Shown: piece by piece, positions 59,820-64,000 of the stretch
Numbering within the stretch: the stretch's first letter is position 1
How the letters are laid out: every line of letters starts with the position of its first letter
DNA from: Roseobacter sp.
GTDB lineage: Bacteria > Pseudomonadota > Alphaproteobacteria > Rhodobacterales > Rhodobacteraceae
Assembly (NCBI GenBank): GCA_002731875.1
Contig: PCCY01000010.1
Span: 43,379 to 107,378 of the forward strand
DNA: 64,000 nt
Direction of reading: 5' to 3'
Made by a program: the position numbers and the translations under genes
The notes under the pieces: model-generated
The model's input: the letters and a program-made list of their open reading frames with translations, nothing else
Databases searched by the model: none
What the model was told of the DNA's origin: nothing

Positions 59820-60381
59820 TTAGGTTTTGCACAATTTCTGCGGTGCGGGAAAGATCTTTGATGCGTCCCATTCCTCCTTGGGCATCGCGTTCTGCTTGTT
59901 TGCATCTGCCTCGATCAAGCTGGCATCGATTGCCATCTGCTGGCCGCTGAAGAGACCTTCCTCGATGCAGCGGGCGACGGTGGTTTCGAACAGGTGCCGC
60001 AGCAGTTCGCTTTCGCGGAACTGGCCGTGGCGTTTCTTGGATAATGTTCAGTGATCCGGGACCCGGTCGCTCAGATCAAGCCGACAGAACCAGCGGTATT
60101 CCAAGTTCAGATGCAACTCCTGCCACAGACGACGATCCGATCGGATGCCGAAGCAGTATCCGACCAGCAGCATGCGGATCAGAAATTCGGGATCGACCCA
60201 AAGGCGACCCGTTTGGCTGTAGAAATCCGCCAAGTAGCTGCGGATGCCACCCAGATCGACAAACCGACCAATGGTCCGAAGAGGGTGATCCTGGGGGAAT
60301 GAGGGTGATCCTGGGGGAATGATCCTCGAGCGAGAACTGGTAGAACAGTTCCTGTTGCGTCTCCTGCCTCTGTCCCATCAT
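59820..60381 (-). pseudogene. IS1182-like transposase remnant
   Basis: Starting at ATG 60381 (MGQRQETQQELFYQFSLED) the N-terminal DUF772-type part of an IS1182/IS5-like transposase can be read over several frames: IRMLLVGYCFGIRSDRRLW, EYRWFCRLDLSDRVPDH, then an in-frame TGA near 60053, then LSKKRHGQFRESELLRHLF and QMAIDASLIEADANKQN, ending at 59820. A 20-bp tandem duplication and a further base change break the frame near the start, and the catalytic C-terminal half is missing. It is not functional. Confidence 0.75.
60281..60320. repeat. 20-bp tandem duplication in transposase remnant
   Basis: GAGGGTGATCCTGGGGGAAT is present twice head to tail (60281-60300 and 60301-60320), adding 20 bases and shifting the transposase frame. 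Confidence 0.9.
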
Positions 60382-60831
60382 CGCCCAGCCTCCCGCCCAT
60401 GACGGGAATTGAATTAGACATGTGCTCCGCGATCAAGTGCAAGTGTTTCAACAGAATGCGCCCCTGATTACCGGGGCGTTGCGAGTTGCCCGAACCTGCG
60501 GTTCATGCGAAATATGGCATCTGACAGTCTCCTGCGCTCCTCAGTCTCTGACATCGGTATTAAACTATCTCAATTGGTGGACGACTTCAGGGGCCATCAA
60601 CGTGGCTCCGATATGTCAGCTTTACCGGATTGAGTGTTAGGGTCTTTTATCTCATGTTTGATGTCGGTTCGATGTCGGTCGCTGAAATCCTATAAATTAC
60701 AATACAAAACAATGCTTTACCGACGAATCGTCGGTCATCGCCTTCCAAGGGAATATTCCTACCTTTCCATGATTTCCGGATCTGAATAGGTCGACCCAAC
60801 TTCTGCTCAGTCACCAACTGAGGAGCCTCAC
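60382..60831. other. Upstream region of the DUF3987-like gene
   Basis: About 450 bp without a gene. It holds two copies of GATGTCGGT (60660 and 60671), a TATAAA at 60691 and a 17-bp palindrome at 60719, all upstream of the gene at 60832. Confidence 0.5.
60719..60735. promoter_or_regulatory. 17-bp palindrome, candidate operator
   Basis: Arms ACCGACGA and TCGTCGGT around one A, about 100 bp before the DUF3987-like gene. Size and position fit a dimeric repressor site. Confidence 0.5.
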
Positions 60832-62406
60832 ATGACCAAGAAGACACTGAAATCAACCACGGCTGAACACGTCGTCCTGTCCGAAATGCGTGTGCGCAAG
60901 GGTAAGGGAAGCCGACTGCTGACACAGGCGGAAATCCAGGACCTCGTGCAAATGTTCGCAGCCAAGGTCCCTGACCAGGATTTCGACATCTTGTCTCTGG
61001 CACCAGAGGGCAGCCTGCTCAGAATGGTAGCGCGCCACTTCCAGAAATCTGACATCTCCTATGCCCTGCCGATCATGCATACCATCATGCTGGCGGCATC
61101 GCGGCTCACTCAATCCGGTGCCTACTTGGACGTTCGGGGGATCGGCCGTATCTGGGCCACACTCTGGTCAATCTGCCTGGCGGAGTCCGGAAGTTCAAAA
61201 ACCTTGGCTTCTGAAGAGATCATCAAAGTCTTCTCCGACGGCGACGCCGCCCCTGTAAAAATGCTGCCCGACGCTGGGTCCGATGCACAATGGATACTTG
61301 AGATCGAAGAGCACAGCGGCTCCTTCTGGTTTCAGGATGAGGTTGGCAAGCGCGTCAACGCGATCCTGCACCAGAAACATTGGGCAAGACTGAAGCCGTG
61401 GATGCTAAACGCATATTCGTATCAGGAGATCGGTAACCGATTAAAAGGCGAAAAGCAGAAGCTAACGGTCGAAAACCCTCATTTCACCTTCTTGGGCCTC
61501 TCGGTATTTTCAACATGGAAAAACGACATCGATGCGTCGAGTATGTTCGACGGCTTTTGCCAACGGTTCAACTACGCGTTAGCCACTAAACGGACCGACA
61601 CGAGCATGTACGACCATTTCCTGTACTTCGCCTACGATGGGGTGGAAGAGTCCCGCGCACGCCTCAAGGCGTCATGGGACGCGCTATGCTACCAGCCGAA
61701 TGCCTTCGGTGCATATACCCTCCACGAGGACGTGATTCCATATCTCGAGAATTGGTGGGGTGAACTCCGCAACACCGTGGGCAAAAGCGGCCTGCCGGAT
61801 TCATTCGTGCGACGCATCGGGTTTTCGATTATGCGCTATCTGTTGGTTCTGCAGTTTCTGCTTGGCAAATCCCGCCATCCCATCGACCTTGAAACAACGA
61901 TTTTGGCCACGAAATTCGCCGAATATCACATGCAATCTGCGCTGAAGATTATTCAGGACTACAATCAGGCGGGTGCAGGTCAAGTTCAACGGGTTGTCGA
62001 AATTCACGAAGCTATCAACGACCGCGGAGACGATCCGACGCCACGCAACATCTCACGCAAGCTGAGCAAGGCGCAGCGCGCTGATCTGCCAACGGATCTG
62101 ATCCGGCAGATCGTAACGGTTCTCGACAAGCTCGAGAGCCAGTCGGATTTGTTCGGCCTCGATGATGACGTTAAGGTCAAGGCTGCGGCGATGGTAGAAC
62201 GTCGGGGGCAGATCTTCGAAAGACTTGCGCTGAATGAACGTAAGCGCAATGAGCGCCGGCTGCGAAAGCTCCGCGAGGCCCGCGAACGTGAATTATTGCG
62301 CGGGACGATCGATGATGATCCTGCCGATCTTGATGGGGACAATGTCGTACCCATGGGTCGCCACCGGGCAGACGAAGATTTCGATCCGTTCGACATGACC
62401 GGCTAA
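60832..62406 (+). CDS. DUF3987-like plasmid/phage-type protein
   Basis: The 524-residue protein resembles DUF3987 proteins, which are primase/helicase-linked ATPase-like proteins of plasmids and phages: IMHTIMLAASRLT, GIGRIWATLWSICLAESGSSKT (a degenerate P-loop lacking the second Gly), NPHFTFLGLSVF and FDGFCQRFNYAL follow in the family's order. The C-terminal ~100 residues are charged. AGGAG is seven bases before the ATG. It is followed by a terminator-like hairpin and an HTH gene. I would rate the family as probable, the function as unknown. Confidence 0.6.
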   Translation: MTKKTLKSTTAEHVVLSEMRVRKGKGSRLLTQAEIQDLVQMFAAKVPDQDFDILSLAPEGSLLRMVARHFQKSDISYALPIMHTIMLAASRLTQSGAYLDVRGIGRIWATLWSICLAESGSSKTLASEEIIKVFSDGDAAPVKMLPDAGSDAQWILEIEEHSGSFWFQDEVGKRVNAILHQKHWARLKPWMLNAYSYQEIGNRLKGEKQKLTVENPHFTFLGLSVFSTWKNDIDASSMFDGFCQRFNYALATKRTDTSMYDHFLYFAYDGVEESRARLKASWDALCYQPNAFGAYTLHEDVIPYLENWWGELRNTVGKSGLPDSFVRRIGFSIMRYLLVLQFLLGKSRHPIDLETTILATKFAEYHMQSALKIIQDYNQAGAGQVQRVVEIHEAINDRGDDPTPRNISRKLSKAQRADLPTDLIRQIVTVLDKLESQSDLFGLDDDVKVKAAAMVERRGQIFERLALNERKRNERRLRKLREARERELLRGTIDDDPADLDGDNVVPMGRHRADEDFDPFDMTG

Positions 62407-62416
62407 TCGGAAAAAG

Positions 62417-62449
62417 TGGCCCTCCACGTTTTGGAGGGCCATTTCTTTT
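62417..62449 (+). terminator. Terminator after DUF3987-like gene
   Basis: Ten-bp arms TGGCCCTCCA (62417-62426) and TGGAGGGCCA (62432-62441), five-base loop, then TTTCTTTT. Confidence 0.8.
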
Positions 62450-62484
62450 CCCTAATTCTCCAAGAACAAGGGAGAACACGGAAA

Positions 62485-62733
62485 ATGGCTAAGATCCAAT
62501 ACTACACAATTAAACAGATCGCAGAAACGTTCGCTCGCGATCCTCACACAATTCGCGACTGGATTAACCATGGCTGCCCCACTCCGGATGGAAGGGTGAA
62601 GCTGATTGCGGCGAAGTTGGGGAAATCCTGGACAGTCAAAGACGAATGGCTCGCGGCCTTCGAGCTGCGAGTCCGGCCTGACCAAGGAAGGCCGGACCTC
62701 GAGCTCGAGAAGCCTAACAAAGAAAAGTCTTAA
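62485..62733 (+). CDS. Small helix-turn-helix (excisionase/MerR-like) protein
   Basis: The 82-residue protein has one HTH: YYTIKQIAETFARDPHTIRDWINHGCP, then KSWTVKDEWLAAFE, as in excisionase- or MerR-type DNA-binding proteins of mobile elements. AGGGAG precedes the ATG at 62485. It lies between a terminator and a gene cut by the IS3 element. It may regulate or excise the element. Confidence 0.75.
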   Translation: MAKIQYYTIKQIAETFARDPHTIRDWINHGCPTPDGRVKLIAAKLGKSWTVKDEWLAAFELRVRPDQGRPDLELEKPNKEKS

Positions 62734-62743
62734 GGAGAACCTG

Positions 62744-62788
62744 ATGAACATCGGCGAAGAATTGAAAACTGGACCTGTCGCGGTTTGA
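62744..62788 (+). pseudogene. Gene start truncated by IS3 insertion
   Basis: An ATG at 62744 with AAGGAG in front begins MNIGEELK and reads into the IS end at 62770, stopping at 62788 after 14 codons. The rest of the gene would lie beyond the element, outside the window. Confidence 0.6.
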
Positions 62789-62832
62789 TGCCGCTCCTTT
62801 GATAGCATTTACTGCAACAAAGGAGATTGACT

Positions 62833-63108
62833 ATGGGACTGAAACGGACGGACGAGTTCCGGCAAGATGCGGTGCGGATTGCGTTAACCAGCGGACTGAC
62901 GCGTAAGCAGGTGGCGGATGATCTTGGCGTCGGGATGTCGACGCTGAACAAATGGATAACCACGCACAGAGACACAGACGTGGTGTCGAAAGAAGATTTG
63001 AGCCTTGCTCAAGAGAATGATCGGCTTCGGCGTGAGAACCGCATTCTCAAGGAGGAGCGGGACATCCTAAAAAAAGCAACGCAGTTCTTCGCGAACCAAA
63101 AGCCGTGA
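62833..63108 (+). CDS. IS3 family transposase OrfA
   Basis: The 91-residue protein has an HTH (EFRQDAVRIALTSGLTRKQ; VADDLGVGMSTLNKWI) and a leucine-zipper-like coil (LRRENRILKEERDILKK). AGGAG lies eight bases before the ATG. The A7 run at 63069-63075 is in position for -1 slippage to give the OrfAB transposase. Confidence 0.92.
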   Translation: MGLKRTDEFRQDAVRIALTSGLTRKQVADDLGVGMSTLNKWITTHRDTDVVSKEDLSLAQENDRLRRENRILKEERDILKKATQFFANQKP

Positions 63109-63962
63109 GGTTTAGGTTCGTGGAAGAACACCGGGATACGTTTCCGGCAGCGCGCCTGTGTCAAGTTCTGGATGTCAGTATGCGCGGTTTGCGTGCGTTC
63201 CGCAGTCGGCCAGCCAGTCGCAGACAGCGGTCTGATCTGGTGACGCTGGCACATATCAAAGAACAGTCTCGTCTCAGCCTGGGCAGCTATGGCAGGCCGC
63301 GGATGACGGAAGAGCTGAAGGAGATCGGCTTGGACGTGGGGCACCGCCGTGTTGGCAGATTGATGCGTCAGAACGGCATATCTGTTGTGAGAACACGCAA
63401 ACATAAGGTGACGACAGACAGTGATCATAAGTTCAACATTGCGCCCAACCTATTAGGTCGGAACTTCACGGCGGATCAACCAAACCAGAAATGGGCCGGT
63501 GACATCAGTTACATTTGGACACGTGAGGGTTGGCTGTATCTGGCCGTCATCCTGGACCTGCATTCCCGACGCGTCATCGGCTGGGCTGTGAGTAACCGCA
63601 TGAAGCGTGACCTCGCGATCCGGGCGTTGAAGATGGCCATCGCGTTCCGGCAACCACCCAAAGGCTGCATTCATCATACAGATCGTGGGTCGCAATATTG
63701 TTCACACGACTACCAGAAGCTCCTGCGTCAACATGGCTTCAAGGTATCGATGAGCGGAAAAGGTAATTGCTATGATAACGCGGCAGTCGAAACCTTCTTT
63801 AAGACGATCAAGGCCGAGTTGATCTGGCGGCATTCATGGGAAACACGGCGCAAGGCAGAGATGCGGATCTTTGAATACATAAACGGGTTCTATAACCCGC
63901 GACGCCGACACTCAGCACTGGGTTGGAAAAGCCCCGTCGCTTTCGAAAGAAAAGTGGCTTAA
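63105..63962 (+). CDS. IS3 family transposase OrfB (DDE)
   Basis: The 285-residue product has the HTH_21 region (LGSYGRPRMTEELKEIGLDV) and an rve integrase core: WAGDISYIW (first Asp), HHTDRGSQYCS (second Asp) and GNCYDNAAVETFFKTIKAE (Glu). It lies in the -1 frame to orfA and overlaps it by four bases; the active enzyme is expected to be the OrfAB fusion. Confidence 0.93.
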   Translation: MRFRFVEEHRDTFPAARLCQVLDVSMRGLRAFRSRPASRRQRSDLVTLAHIKEQSRLSLGSYGRPRMTEELKEIGLDVGHRRVGRLMRQNGISVVRTRKHKVTTDSDHKFNIAPNLLGRNFTADQPNQKWAGDISYIWTREGWLYLAVILDLHSRRVIGWAVSNRMKRDLAIRALKMAIAFRQPPKGCIHHTDRGSQYCSHDYQKLLRQHGFKVSMSGKGNCYDNAAVETFFKTIKAELIWRHSWETRRKAEMRIFEYINGFYNPRRRHSALGWKSPVAFERKVA

Positions 63963-64000
63963 ACGAGCATTTGGGGCGGCACTAAAGCGCGACAGGTCCA

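Larger units (their letters stand above)
62770..64000 (+). mobile_element. IS3 family insertion sequence (1231 bp)
   Basis: Terminal inverted repeats match 24 of 28 bp, starting TGGACCTGTCGCG at 62770 and, on the other strand, from 64000. Inside are orfA and orfB with an A7 slippery run. Both ends and both frames are intact, so the copy looks recent and active. The target duplication cannot be checked because the right flank is outside the window. Confidence 0.9.

Noticed and set aside
59624..59905. Frames between IS110 and the IS1182-like remnant
   Set aside because: Short, overlapping in several frames and without recognisable motifs.

Overview
The window looks like a chromosomal segment of an alphaproteobacterium of the Rhodobacteraceae (Roseobacter group). 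The reasons are family-level: a ChpT-type phosphotransferase, an ornithine-lipid acyltransferase pair, a PhoR without membrane segments placed before pstSCAB-phoU-phoB, an L21 with a long C-terminal extension, IalB-like and DUF882 proteins, and moderately GC-rich coding sequence throughout. No rRNA gene or CRISPR array was seen; one tRNA gene is present.

Layout. 1-11,000 is a catabolic and regulatory block: the end of a leftward pxpA-accB-accC (5-oxoproline) operon, a divergent LysR regulator, an AEC transporter, a cupin, an AraC regulator, hyuA-hyuB (hydantoinase/oxoprolinase), an Lrp/AsnC regulator and a class III aminotransferase. 11,100-19,100 is mainly envelope-related: a Tat-exported DUF882 protein, an L,D-transpeptidase, an lpxD-acyl carrier protein-ketoacyl synthase trio, an IalB-like secreted protein and a HerA-like ATPase, with a candidate small RNA on the minus strand between the last two. 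19,170-25,410 is a leftward branched-chain amino-acid type ABC operon (livK, G, F, H, M) with two small secreted proteins embedded in it. 25,500-33,000 carries GlxA, class II DAHP synthase, a PAS protein, yicC, gmk and a gamma carbonic anhydrase. 31,179-38,577 is the phosphate regulon core: phoR, a three-repeat PHO box, pstS, an attenuator, pstC-A-B, phoU and phoB. 38,886-51,811 is mostly housekeeping: rhodanese, aroQ, tsf-rpsB, olsB-olsA, DUF3553, chpT, obg-proB-proA, rplU-rpmA and two secreted DUF2059-type proteins.

A tRNA-Ser(CGA) gene at 51,948-52,038 marks the left edge of an accessory island that runs to the window end. It holds a tightly coupled leftward three-gene operon: an SF1 (RecD-like) helicase with a duplicated C-terminal domain, a TPR/OB-fold protein, and a protein of unknown family. 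The first gene is broken by one extra base in a 7-base homopolymer and the third by an in-frame TGA. Beyond it lie decayed IS110 and IS1182-like transposases, a DUF3987-like plasmid/phage-type protein with a small HTH protein, and an intact IS3-family element (62,770-64,000) inserted into the next small gene. The helicase operon is the best candidate for a poorly described system. The embedded secreted proteins of the liv operon and the lpxD-ACP-KAS trio are the most interesting parts of the core genome.
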